DNA of 64,000 nt, taken from contig DASVTU010000039.1 in the NCBI GenBank assembly GCA_036387415.1, positions 186,001 to 250,000 on the forward strand, in the 5' to 3' direction. Made by a program: the position numbers and the translations under genes. The stretch is from DASVTU01 sp036387415. Lineage in GTDB: Bacteria > Acidobacteriota > Blastocatellia > Pyrinomonadales > Pyrinomonadaceae. Of this stretch, positions 49,458 through 57,982 are shown piece after piece. Position 1 is the stretch's first letter. Every line of letters begins with the position of its first letter. The notes under the pieces are model-generated. The model was not told the origin of the DNA. It did no database searches and saw only the letters and a list, made by a program, of their open reading frames with translations.

Positions 49458-50798
49458 ATGTCGTTTGCTCTCCACGAAAAATCGTTCGCCATCCTCCCGC
49501 CCGGTACGACTAGCGCAACACCGCAGCCGACGCCGGAGAATTACGACCGTTACATCCTCATCGTTGATGACGAGGAACCGGTGCGGAGCCTCTTCGCCGA
49601 ATTTTTGAGCAGCCGCTACACATGCGCGGCTGCCGCCAACGCCGAAGAAGCCCTCGCCTATCTCGCGCGCGACCCTTACGCGCTCGTCGTTACGGATGTC
49701 AACATGCCGGGTTTAAGCGGCGTCGAACTCCTGCGGCAGATTATCAAACGTTACCCGGACACGGCGGTCATCATGGTTTCGGGCGTTGACCGCACGCAGC
49801 GCGTGCTCGATGCCGTGCGACTCGGCGCGTTCGATTACCTGATTAAGCCCTGCGAACTCGACACGCTCGAACTCTGCGTCGAACGCGCTCTCGAACGTCG
49901 TGCGCTCCTGCGCGACGCGCGACGCTACAAACACGACCTTGAGCAACGCAACGTCGAACTAGCCTTCCGCAAAGCCGAACTCGAACGCCTTCAAGCGCAG
50001 ATTGTGCACAGCGAAAAGATGGCGAGTTTAGGCCAGCTCGCCGCCGGAATCGCGCACGAACTCAACAACCCCGCCGGATTCATCTACGGCAATATGGAAC
50101 TCCTCGCCGAATCGGTCGGCGGACTCGAACAACTCCTCGCGCTCTACGACGGCGCGAGTCTTTCACCCGAACTCACCGCGAAGGTTAGCGCGGTCAAGCG
50201 TCAGGTCGGTTATGAAAGTTCGCTCAAAGAGATGTCATCCATCATCTCCGATTGCTTCGAGGGCGCGGCGCGCATCCGCGATGTCGTCCAAAACTTACGC
50301 ACCTTCTCGCGTCTGGACGAGGCCGAATTCAAGAAGATTGATATTCACGAAGGCATCGACTCGACCATCCGACTCCTCTCGCGCTACTACTCGCAAGGCC
50401 ATATCACGCTCGAACGCCAATACGGCAACATCCCTCACGTCGATTGTTATGCGGGTCAACTCAATCAAGTCTGGATGAATCTTCTCGTCAACGCGGCGCA
50501 GGCCGTCGCCGCTAAAGGCGGGCGCGTGCGCGTCTCGACGCAACTTCGCAGCGCCAAAGTCATCGTCCAAATCAGCGACACCGGACACGGCATCGCGCCC
50601 GAACATTTGAAGAAAATCTTCGATCCATTCTTCACCACCAAGCCGGTCGGCGAAGGCACGGGGCTAGGACTCTCCATCTCCTACAGCATCGTGCAGCGAC
50701 ACGGCGGCTTGATTACCGTCGCCAGCGAACCTCACCGTGGCACGACCTTCACCATCGTGCTGCCCGTCAACGCCAAAGAACTCATGCAGAGGCGTTGA
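49458..50798 (+). CDS. REC-HisKA-HATPase hybrid kinase
   Basis: Protein of 446 residues, no membrane segment. REC domain with Asp80 in LVVTDVNMPGLSG and FDYLIKPCE; coiled coil (about 155-185); HisKA with LAAGIAHELNNPAGFIY, His at residue 200; HATPase with LLVNAAQAVAAK, SDTGHGIAPEHL and GEGTGLGLSI. The NNPAGF context is of the NtrB type. It most likely receives phosphate from another kinase and passes it, or acts as a phosphorelay with the following HD-GYP gene, which starts 75 bp downstream in the same direction. The RR-first layout resembles the hybrid at 16399. Confidence 0.9.
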   Translation: MSFALHEKSFAILPPGTTSATPQPTPENYDRYILIVDDEEPVRSLFAEFLSSRYTCAAAANAEEALAYLARDPYALVVTDVNMPGLSGVELLRQIIKRYPDTAVIMVSGVDRTQRVLDAVRLGAFDYLIKPCELDTLELCVERALERRALLRDARRYKHDLEQRNVELAFRKAELERLQAQIVHSEKMASLGQLAAGIAHELNNPAGFIYGNMELLAESVGGLEQLLALYDGASLSPELTAKVSAVKRQVGYESSLKEMSSIISDCFEGAARIRDVVQNLRTFSRLDEAEFKKIDIHEGIDSTIRLLSRYYSQGHITLERQYGNIPHVDCYAGQLNQVWMNLLVNAAQAVAAKGGRVRVSTQLRSAKVIVQISDTGHGIAPEHLKKIFDPFFTTKPVGEGTGLGLSISYSIVQRHGGLITVASEPHRGTTFTIVLPVNAKELMQRR

Positions 50799-50873
50799 TG
50801 TCAAAGGCGATCTTTTACCGGCGCACTTACGCGAGCGCGCTTCCTCACAATTTTTTCTCACAGGAGTGTTTTC

Positions 50874-52637
50874 TTGAGTATGACTTACAAGATCATGGTG
50901 GTTGACGACGAACCCGCCAACCTCCGTCTGCTTGAAAGACTTTTCCGACGCGACTATGAAGTCCTCACCGCCGCGTCGGGTGCCGAAGCCCTGCGTCTCC
51001 TCGAACAGCATAACGTCGCGCTCCTCATCACAGACCAACGTATGCCCGGCATGACGGGCATCGAATTGCTGAAACGCACGGCCACGCTCCGCCCGCACAT
51101 GGTTCGCATGATTCTCACCGGATATACCGATGTCACATCCGTCGTCGAAGCCATCAACTGCGGGCAGGTTTATCAGTACGTCACGAAGCCGTGGAACAAC
51201 GAAGAGTTGCGCCTCACGGCGAGCCGCGCGCTCGAACACTATGAAACGAACCGCGCGCGTTACGAACTCGCCTTCGCCAATCAACGCCTTACTACGCAAC
51301 TTCAAGAGATGTCACGCGGCTTCGTGCGTGCTATCGCCGACGCGCTCGAAGCCAAAGACGAACACATCCACGGACACGCGCGCCGCGTCAGTGGTTACGC
51401 CGTCTCCATCGGTCGTCGCATGGGGTTAGACGCCGCCTCGCTCGAACAACTCTCGCTCGCAGCCTTCCTCCACGACATCGGCAAAATCGGCACGCCCGAC
51501 CACATCCTGCTCAAACCCGCGCCGCTCTCCGACGAAGAACGCGAAGCCATGCAACTTCATTCCGAGCGCGGCGCACGCATGCTCGCCGGAATTCCTGAGA
51601 TGGGCGACATCGCCGCCGCCGTCCGGCATCATCACGAACACTACGACGGCACGGGTTACCCCGAAGGCTTGGGCGGCGAACTCATTCCGCTCTGGTCGCG
51701 CATCATCCACGTCGCAGACGCTTACGACGCTATGACCAGCCCGCGTCCCTTCCGCAAGGCGAGCGACCACGAAGCCGCCCTCGAAGTTCTCGAACGCGCC
51801 GCCGGACATAATTTCGACCCCAAGGTGGTGCAGGCGTTCGGCGAACTCGAAGCTTTGGCCTCGATTCGGCGTCGGATTGCGCCCGAAGTCTGGGGCGCGC
51901 AGATGCTCGCGGGCGCGTTCACGCTCGAAGAACACCGGCTTACTTTTGAAGAATTGCTACGCGAAGTCGAAGCCTCGCAGGTGCTCGCCGCGTGCGTGCT
52001 CAGGCAGGCCAATACGCAGTTCAATCATCCTCCGACGGCGAAGATTCATGAAGCCGCTGCGCGTCTCGGCGAAGCGCGTCTGCGCGCCATCGTTTCGCGC
52101 ATGGGCTTGCATGAGCGCGACGATTACGACGCCGCGCAAAACTGGCAACACTCGTTGCGCGCAGGCATGGCGGCGCGTCTGCTCGCCGAACGTACGCACA
52201 TCATCGACCCCGACGCCGCCTACATGCTCGGACTCTTGCACGACGTTGGCGAAGGTTTGCTCCGCGCACTCTTCCCCGACGAGATAGAAGCCATGCGCGG
52301 ACTCGACGAAGATGCACGCATCGAAGAGGAAGTCGCACTCTTCGGCGTAGACCATGCTCAGGTCGGCCAATGGGTGCTCGAATCGTGCGGACTGCCACAC
52401 ACGCTTACCTCCATCGTGCAGACGCATCACGATTGCATGCGTATCAACACGCCCGCCGCGCTCCTGCTACACGTCGCCGACGCCATCGCGCACGCCGACA
52501 CACCCTACAAAGTCTCCGCGCTCGACCCGCTCGGCTCCGACCGTCTCGCCATGCTCGGCCTCAGTCGCCTCGACCTCGCCGACCTCCACACGCGCACCAC
52601 CACCGCCATCGAACCGCAACTCGCCACCATGCACTAA
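50874..52637 (+). CDS. Response regulator with HD-GYP and HDOD domains
   Basis: Protein of 587 residues. REC with Asp54 in LLITDQRMPGMTG and YQYVTKPWNN; HD-GYP domain (about 145-325) with FLHDIGKIGTPDHILLKPAP, and HHHEHYDGTGYPEGLG (GYP at 261-263), which predicts c-di-GMP phosphodiesterase activity. The C-terminal 220 residues are an HDOD-type helical region with a second HD-like segment, YMLGLLHDVGEGLLRALF. Start is TTG at 50874, supported by CAGGAG seven bases upstream rather than ATG 50880. It is probably transcribed with the preceding kinase gene. The fusion of HD-GYP to HDOD in one response regulator is uncommon. Confidence 0.88.
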   Translation: MSMTYKIMVVDDEPANLRLLERLFRRDYEVLTAASGAEALRLLEQHNVALLITDQRMPGMTGIELLKRTATLRPHMVRMILTGYTDVTSVVEAINCGQVYQYVTKPWNNEELRLTASRALEHYETNRARYELAFANQRLTTQLQEMSRGFVRAIADALEAKDEHIHGHARRVSGYAVSIGRRMGLDAASLEQLSLAAFLHDIGKIGTPDHILLKPAPLSDEEREAMQLHSERGARMLAGIPEMGDIAAAVRHHHEHYDGTGYPEGLGGELIPLWSRIIHVADAYDAMTSPRPFRKASDHEAALEVLERAAGHNFDPKVVQAFGELEALASIRRRIAPEVWGAQMLAGAFTLEEHRLTFEELLREVEASQVLAACVLRQANTQFNHPPTAKIHEAAARLGEARLRAIVSRMGLHERDDYDAAQNWQHSLRAGMAARLLAERTHIIDPDAAYMLGLLHDVGEGLLRALFPDEIEAMRGLDEDARIEEEVALFGVDHAQVGQWVLESCGLPHTLTSIVQTHHDCMRINTPAALLLHVADAIAHADTPYKVSALDPLGSDRLAMLGLSRLDLADLHTRTTTAIEPQLATMH

Positions 52638-52748
52638 AGCAAACGGCATTTGCCTCTCGCGGTATGTTCTTAACGAACCAACAATTCTTACACGACCACC
52701 GATAGTTATATTCCCCTCACCGTTCATTCCAATTCATACCAAAATCGA

Positions 52749-52811
52749 AATCCCGCGTTGAAGTTCAAATCTTTCAACGCGGGATTCTGATTTTGAATTT
52801 TGAATTTTTAA
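52749..52811. terminator. Bidirectional terminator with 7-bp words
   Basis: aatcccgcgttgaa (52749-52762) pairs with ttcaacgcgggatt (52773-52786); the flank ttttgaa/ttttgaa/tttttaa has a 7-bp period. It lies between convergent HD-GYP/HDOD and dusB genes. Confidence 0.8.
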
Positions 52812-52812
52812 C

Positions 52813-53877
52813 TTACACCGTCGCTGCTTCACACGAATCGAGCACGGGCGCTTCCGTCTCTTCAACGGCGGCGTCCGCATCTTCGCCCAGATAGGGACGC
52901 CCCGCCTTGACGGCTTCAAAGTATTCGCTGATGCGGTCGAGGATTTCGTTGACTTCGTGTGAATGATAGATGGCGGTGCGGAAACGCGCTCCGCCGACGA
53001 GGCCGCGCGTGAACTGCCCCGCCAGTTGTTTCATGCGACCGATGGCAGGCAACTCCGGCATGTCGGCGCGCAGCAAATCGAAATATTCAAGCAGCACTTG
53101 TCGTTTATCTTCGAGCGACGGCTCGAAGGGCGTGCGCCCCGCCATCGCATCTTCAATCTGACGAAAAATCCACGGGTTCGCCATCGCGCCGCGACCGATG
53201 AGCACTCCGTCGCAACCCGTTTCGCGCCAACGCGCAAACGCATCTTCCACCGTCAACACGTCGCCGCTGCCAGACACCGGAATCTTCACCGCCTCTTTAA
53301 TCTGTCGCACTAAATCCCAATCGGCGCGTCCCTTGTAGGCCTGTTCTTTGGTGCGACCGTGCAACGCGATGTGCTCGACGCCGCAGGCTTCGGCCAACTT
53401 TGCCGTCTCGACGGCGTTAATGTGATTGTCGTAGTAGCCCGCGCGAATCTTAATCGTCAGAGGAATCTTGATGGCTTTTTTGATTTCGGTCAGAATCGTT
53501 TTCAGACGTTCGTGGTCGCGCAGCAACCCCGACCCGCCACCGTGCTTGACGACCTTCGGCGCAGGACAACCGCAGTTCACGTCGAGAATATCCGCGCCGA
53601 CTTCCTCCGCCATCTCCGCTGCCATCCGCATCCTCTCGGCCTGCCCGCCAAAGATTTGCACCGCGAACGGGCGTTCGTAATCGAAGAAGCGCATCTGTCG
53701 CTTCGCCTTCGGATTGTTGCGCGTCAACCCTTCGACCGAAATAAACTCCGAGACGGTCAGACCAATCCCGCCGCGCCGCTTCAACAAACAACGAAATGCC
53801 ACGTCCGTCACGCCCGCCATCGGCGACAGCACCAACGGCGGACTAATCTCAACGTCTCGAATCTTAAAGGCTTTCAT
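52813..53877 (-). CDS. dusB: tRNA-dihydrouridine synthase B
   Basis: About 354 residues from ATG 53877. TIM-barrel Dus features: PLVLSPMAGVTDVAFRCLLK, VQIFGGQAERMRMAAEMAEE, ADILDVNCGCPAPKVVKHGG with the catalytic Cys in CGCPAPKV, LTIKIRAGYYD, EHIALHGRTKEQAYKGRADW, GSGDVLTVEDAF, DGVLIGRGAMANPWIF. FMN-dependent reduction of uridine in tRNA D-loop; DusB (U17-type) assignment is by overall similarity. The acidic tail (about 20 residues, DADAAVEETEAPVLD) is extra. A TTG at 53883 gives two more residues. Its ATG lies 16 bp from a heptad array. Confidence 0.93.
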   Translation of the reverse strand: MKAFKIRDVEISPPLVLSPMAGVTDVAFRCLLKRRGGIGLTVSEFISVEGLTRNNPKAKRQMRFFDYERPFAVQIFGGQAERMRMAAEMAEEVGADILDVNCGCPAPKVVKHGGGSGLLRDHERLKTILTEIKKAIKIPLTIKIRAGYYDNHINAVETAKLAEACGVEHIALHGRTKEQAYKGRADWDLVRQIKEAVKIPVSGSGDVLTVEDAFARWRETGCDGVLIGRGAMANPWIFRQIEDAMAGRTPFEPSLEDKRQVLLEYFDLLRADMPELPAIGRMKQLAGQFTRGLVGGARFRTAIYHSHEVNEILDRISEYFEAVKAGRPYLGEDADAAVEETEAPVLDSCEAATV

Positions 53878-53892
53878 CTTCAAATCAATTCA

Positions 53893-54078
53893 ACAGGAAG
53901 GACAGGATAAAAGCGGACAGGATAAACAGGATGCGAAGAAGGGGCGAAAAGTGAATGGGAGAGGAAAGACACGGCTCGGTGCTTCTTCCCTTGCCCCGTT
54001 TACCTATTTCCCTTTTTCCCTGCGTTGTGTTTTATCCCGCCCATACTGCACGTCTTTATCCCGTCTATCCTGTTAATA
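53893..54078. repeat. Nested hairpin array, GGACAGGAT words outside, GAAGGGG words inside
   Basis: Outer left caggaaggacaggataaaa then gcggacaggataaacagga; outer right tttatcccgtctatcctgt. Inner arms aaggggcgaaaagtgaatgg with cttcttcccttgccccgtt and tatttccctttttccc. It lies between dusB start and the DUF4920 stop at 54086. The same nested plan is at 63024. Confidence 0.88.
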
Positions 54079-54085
54079 TTTCTTA

Positions 54086-54664
54086 CTATTTACGCAACTC
54101 GACGCCGGTGGCGAGGAAGGTTATCTCGTTGGCCGTGCCGTCGTCGTTGCGTTTAATCTTCGCGCCGTCGCTTTCGTAATGGTCAGCGTCCTCTTTGCTC
54201 AAAACATTGACGCTGAATTCGCCCTCGGCGCGTGCCCTGTAACCGCTCGATTTGAAGGGCACGAAAAAGCCGTGGTCTTTGAATGTCACGCGCACGCCCG
54301 CTGCGCCCTTCTCCGGCGCGAGTTCCATCCAGCAGCCCTGCTTCTGGCAGACGCGCTCCACCACGCCTTCGACCACGACCTGCTTGCCAGCATACTTCTG
54401 CGGTTCCTTCAACACGTCGGCAAACTTGACCGACGGCGACGTGCCAATCGCCGCGCCGCGTATGATGGGGTCGCCGCTCATGTCGGTCTGCTGCCGCGAC
54501 ACGTCCTGTTTATCTTTGTCGGTGGGTTTATCCTTGTCATGTTTCTGCGCGCCGTGTTTATGCGACGCGTCGTGTTTATGCTGCGCCTCCTGCGCGGCGG
54601 CAGTTAAGGCGGTCGTCGCGGACAACGCGGCGACGAGAAACGTGGAAACAAATATTTTCTTCAT
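54086..54664 (-). CDS. DUF4920-domain exported protein, His/Lys-rich linker
   Basis: Protein of 192 residues. Signal peptide (about 1-24). A His/Lys/Asp-rich linker follows (for example HKHDASHKHGAQKHDKDK). Then a DUF4920 domain (about 75-190): VKFADVLKEPQKYAGKQVVV, VVERVCQKQGCWMELAPE with its CxxxxC pair, and VPFKSSGYRARAEGEFSV. The Cys motif is characteristic. Known members are small periplasmic OB-like proteins of unknown role; metal binding is inferred from the His-rich stretch. It is divergent from the 54743 gene. Confidence 0.85.
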   Translation of the reverse strand: MKKIFVSTFLVAALSATTALTAAAQEAQHKHDASHKHGAQKHDKDKPTDKDKQDVSRQQTDMSGDPIIRGAAIGTSPSVKFADVLKEPQKYAGKQVVVEGVVERVCQKQGCWMELAPEKGAAGVRVTFKDHGFFVPFKSSGYRARAEGEFSVNVLSKEDADHYESDGAKIKRNDDGTANEITFLATGVELRK

Positions 54665-54742
54665 AAGCGTGACGGGGTTTACTCTCTTTCGGTTAAAATA
54701 TCAGAGCATCAAACGTCTCTGCACGGGCATCAGATTATAGCA

Positions 54743-55243
54743 ATGCGACTCAAACTACTACAAAGCCTCGGCATCTTCTGGACGCTTCTCTACGCCGCTT
54801 TCGTCATCTGGCTCTACGCCGCCGCTCCGCAGACGGTCGGCGAAGTAGCGCGTGTGGCGAGCGTCGCCGCCGGAACCTACGAGATTGACCGCGCACGATT
54901 CGACGCCGCACGCGAACTGTTCCTGCGCGAACAATACCGCGCCGCACGCGACGAATGGCTCCGCGCCGACCCCGCGCGCCGCGACCCGCAGACGCAGTTC
55001 TACGTCGCCTACGCCTTCTATCGTGAAGGCTGGGGACGCGTCTACAAAGACGACGCGCTCTTTCGTCAGGGACTCGAAACCGTCAACCACGCCATCAGCC
55101 TCGCTCCCGCAACCACGCTCACCGTCGAAGACGCTGAATTGAAAATCCACTCCGCCGCCGAACTCAAAGCCGAACTCGAACAAGGTCTGGAACGCGACTG
55201 GAACGACTTCAATCCGCTCAAAGTTCTCCGTGAACGTAAATGA
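54743..55243 (+). CDS. Hypothetical protein, N-terminal anchor, TPR-like
   Basis: Protein of 166 residues. One N-terminal transmembrane helix (LGIFWTLLYAAFVIWLYAAA), then a helical domain with TPR-like features: FDAARELFLREQYRAARDEW, AYAFYREGWGRVYKDD, LFRQGLETVNHAISLAP. Likely faces the periplasm. No family is recognised. Its stop overlaps the start of the next gene (ATGA at 55240-55243), so the two are translationally coupled and probably work together. Confidence 0.7.
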   Translation: MRLKLLQSLGIFWTLLYAAFVIWLYAAAPQTVGEVARVASVAAGTYEIDRARFDAARELFLREQYRAARDEWLRADPARRDPQTQFYVAYAFYREGWGRVYKDDALFRQGLETVNHAISLAPATTLTVEDAELKIHSAAELKAELEQGLERDWNDFNPLKVLRERK

Positions 55244-56046
55244 CAGATAATCGTGCAAAGAATCGCGCGCTTGTGCAGTATCTTTTGCTGCCGACGATTT
55301 TTCTGACGGTAACGCTGCTCGGCGGCTTTCGCGTCAACGCCGATGCGAATCCCGCGCAGCACGGGGCTTTTAGTTTCATCGCGCCGCCGCTCGTCACGCT
55401 GCTGCTGGCCGTCGTGCTGATGCTGCTTTTTGTGCGCGGCCATCTCGTAGAGTTCGGGCGTTGGTTGTCGGGCGCGCATCACCCGCTCGCCAACGTTGCC
55501 AACGCGCTCACACTCGCCACACTCTTTTTCGCGTCCGCGCAGACTTTCAATAGCGTGCTGCCCGAAGCGGGGCTGCTGCGCTGGATGTTCTCATTCTTTT
55601 TTCTCTGGACGCTGTGGAACAATCTGTTCTCGACGTTCGACGCGCGCAGACTCCTGCGGAGTCTCGCCGTATTGTTCGGCACCGCGTTTGTCATCAAGCA
55701 CATGCTTCTGGCGAGTCTCTACGCGCCCGACGGCGGTTGGTTGAAACGCATCGCGGGCACGCTGCTCGAAGGCGCGACGCTCGGCACGCTCGACGCTCAG
55801 GCGTTTGCGCCCGCCAACGGCTACGTCTCATTTTTCACCATCGCGCTCTACGTTGCGGGTCTCGTCCTGCTGCCCAACGCGCCGCCGTTTGAAGAATCTG
55901 TCGCCGTGAATCAGGCGGACGAATTCGTCGAAGCCTTCCGGCAACTACCGACCGACGAGCAATTGTCTGTGCGTGAAGCGATTGGTGCGGAACATCAAAC
56001 GCGTCTGATTGAGACGGACAGACGGGAAACCTACGTCGAAGATTGA
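55240..56046 (+). CDS. Hypothetical polytopic membrane protein
   Basis: Protein of 268 residues with about six predicted transmembrane helices: YLLLPTIFLTVTLLGGFRV, PPLVTLLLAVVLMLLFVRG, ANALTLATLFFASAQTFNSV, WMFSFFFLWTLWNNLFSTFD, LAVLFGTAFVIKHMLLASLY, YVSFFTIALYVAGLVLLPNA. The C-terminal 50 residues are acidic and cytoplasmic. No family recognised. Overlap with the preceding TPR-like gene suggests a two-component membrane complex. Confidence 0.7.
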   Translation: MTDNRAKNRALVQYLLLPTIFLTVTLLGGFRVNADANPAQHGAFSFIAPPLVTLLLAVVLMLLFVRGHLVEFGRWLSGAHHPLANVANALTLATLFFASAQTFNSVLPEAGLLRWMFSFFFLWTLWNNLFSTFDARRLLRSLAVLFGTAFVIKHMLLASLYAPDGGWLKRIAGTLLEGATLGTLDAQAFAPANGYVSFFTIALYVAGLVLLPNAPPFEESVAVNQADEFVEAFRQLPTDEQLSVREAIGAEHQTRLIETDRRETYVED

Positions 56047-56221
56047 AGCCATCGCCGACCGAAGCGAGAGAAGATTCTAGCGTGAAAGACGGAAGCGGCA
56101 GCCTGACAAGACGAAACTTGTTCGTCCATCGGGCTGCCGCTTCATTTCTGAGCGTTAGCTTTGCGCCGCTTCGTTTGCGTGTTTGCAGCTATGTTTCTGC
56201 GTCTACCAGTTTCTTTTGTGT

Positions 56222-57313
56222 CTACCAGTTGACGACGAGTTCATCCGACGCCTGCCAGACGGGAACGTCCTCGCGTATCGCCGCACGATGGAGGCGTTCG
56301 GGTTCGGCGAGAAGCCGTCCGGCTCCGAGCGCGACGGAGGCGAGCGGGTCGTCGGCGATGGCGACGTGCAATTTCAACTCGTTCTTCAAACGCTCGTCCA
56401 TGCCGTGCAGGAGTGCGCCGCCGCCCGTCAGGATGAGTCCTGTTTGATAGATGTCTGCCGTCACGTCGGGCTTGGATTCCTCAATCGCGCGACGCGCGCC
56501 CGCGACGATTTCCGACAACACAGGCTCAAGCGCCTCGCGTACCTCGTCCGAACTAATCTCGACCGCTTTCGCTAATCCATCGATCAACTGCTTACCGACG
56601 ACTTCCATGCGACGCGCCTCCAACTTTTTGCCGTCGCTGCCGTGGCTGTCGCCCGTTGTGCCTAGTTCCTTCTTGACCTGTTCGGCGGTGCGTTCGCCGA
56701 GTTGCATCTCATACTTGTTGCGTACGTAATCGCGTATGGCTTCGTCCATCGCGTTGCCCGCGACGGGCAGGCTAGTTGACGAGACGACCGCGCCCGAAGC
56801 GATGATGGCGATGTTGGTTGTGCCGCCGCCGATGTCCACGACGAGGTGTGCGCGTTCGTCGTCCCAACTGAGTCCCGCGCCGAGCGCGGCGGCGAGTCCA
56901 CCGTCAACCAAATCGACGCGCGTCGCCTTAACGCTGCGCGCCGCTTCCCTCACCGAACGTTGCTCAATCGGCGTGCTCGAACCCGGCACACCGATAACCA
57001 TGTGGCTCCGACGCTTGACGTGATGATTGCCCTGCACGCGGCTGATGAAGGCGGCGAGCATTTTTTCCGCCGCGTCGAAATTATCAATCGAGCCGCCACG
57101 AATCGGACGATAGACTTCCGTGTCGTGCGGCTCGCGCCCCAAGAGTTTGTAAGCCTCCGCGCCGACTTCGAGCACCTCGCCCGTGTATTTGTTAATCGCG
57201 ACCGCCGAAGGTTCGTTCAGGACGACGCCGCGTTCCGGCGCATAAATCAGCGTGTTGACGGTGCCGAGGTCGATGCCGAGGTCGTCCGTAAAAAAGTTAC
57301 CCAGAAGGTTCAT
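56222..57313 (-). CDS. mreB: Rod-shape determining protein MreB-like
   Basis: Protein of 363 residues. Actin-fold signatures: DDLGIDLGTVNTLIYAPERG (phosphate 1), VVDIGGGTTNIAIIASGAVV (phosphate 2), LTGGGALLHGMDERLK (adenosine), SHMVIGVPGSSTPIEQRSVR. An insertion after VKKELGTTGDSHGSDGKKLE and a C-terminal tail beyond the usual end (LHRAAIREDVPVWQASDE) distinguish it from canonical MreB. It organises cell-wall synthesis or shape. mreC/mreD are not adjacent. AAGGAAA precedes the ATG at 57313; the frame extends to 57406 without conservation. The 290-bp gap upstream (57314-57606) holds no gene. Confidence 0.88.
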   Translation of the reverse strand: MNLLGNFFTDDLGIDLGTVNTLIYAPERGVVLNEPSAVAINKYTGEVLEVGAEAYKLLGREPHDTEVYRPIRGGSIDNFDAAEKMLAAFISRVQGNHHVKRRSHMVIGVPGSSTPIEQRSVREAARSVKATRVDLVDGGLAAALGAGLSWDDERAHLVVDIGGGTTNIAIIASGAVVSSTSLPVAGNAMDEAIRDYVRNKYEMQLGERTAEQVKKELGTTGDSHGSDGKKLEARRMEVVGKQLIDGLAKAVEISSDEVREALEPVLSEIVAGARRAIEESKPDVTADIYQTGLILTGGGALLHGMDERLKNELKLHVAIADDPLASVALGAGRLLAEPERLHRAAIREDVPVWQASDELVVNW

Positions 57314-57606
57314 AAAAAATTTCCTTGTCTCGACTGTCAGTAAATGGCGTACGAGGATTGAGCCGCACGTCGAGTTCGTAAATCTTCGGGGCAAATCTTG
57401 TACCAACTGAACCGCCGAAATCTATCGGCTGATTTTCAAGTGAAACGACGAAAGGCGTTTTATTTTCAGACACTCAGGCGCGAATAAATCGTTCTAAGCG
57501 GCTGAAAGGCGAACGGCAGGCTGACCGAGTTTGAACGAGTGGGCGGAGAGGCTTGACGACTGTAAGGCGACGGACGAGGCGCAAGGAAGCGACGGAGGGT
57601 GTCGAA

Positions 57607-57888
57607 TTAATCCGCTAGAGGGTCGCGTTCAAGGCGCGTGTCGCTCAGGATTTCGTAGAGGCCGGATGCTTCGGCGCGTGCGGTCTGTTTGGAAGTGGGA
57701 ACGGCGAGGACACGCACTGTCAGCAGGCGTTCACGACGACGGACGGCAATTTCGTCTCCGGCGCGCACCGTCCGCGCCGAACGCGCCGCCACGCCGTTGA
57801 CCAGCACCGCTCCCGCCTCGCACAACTCCTGCGCCAACGTGCGCCGCACCACCAGACGGCTTGCTCGCAAGAATTGGTCTAGACGCAT
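57607..57888 (-). CDS. rqcP: S4-domain RNA-binding protein, RqcP/YabO-like
   Basis: Protein of 93 residues. The S4 domain occupies the first 60 residues: MRLDQFLRASRLVVRRTLAQ, ELCEAGAVLVNGVAARSART, VRAGDEIAVRRRERLLTVRV. The order of the residues and the tail resemble RqcP/YabO, which works with RqcH in C-terminal Ala tailing of stalled nascent chains; Hsp15 is the alternative. The next gene downstream in transcription is mreB and upstream is the SurA-like foldase. No ribosome binding site is strong. Confidence 0.75.
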   Translation of the reverse strand: MRLDQFLRASRLVVRRTLAQELCEAGAVLVNGVAARSARTVRAGDEIAVRRRERLLTVRVLAVPTSKQTARAEASGLYEILSDTRLERDPLAD

Positions 57889-57893
57889 AAAGG

Positions 57894-57980
57894 CGATAAA
57901 TGGCGGATGGTAAATGGTAAATGGTGAATAGGAAGAACTGGTCTTATCTATTCACCATTCGCCATTTACCATTTACCAGT
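57894..57980. repeat. Heptad hairpin array, TGGTAAA words
   Basis: Left arm tggcgga/tggtaaa/tggtaaa/tggtgaa/tagg; right arm ttcaccattcgccatttac followed by catttacca. It ends 3 bp before the stop of the SurA-like gene (minus strand, 57983-57985). Confidence 0.9.
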
Positions 57981-57982
57981 TT

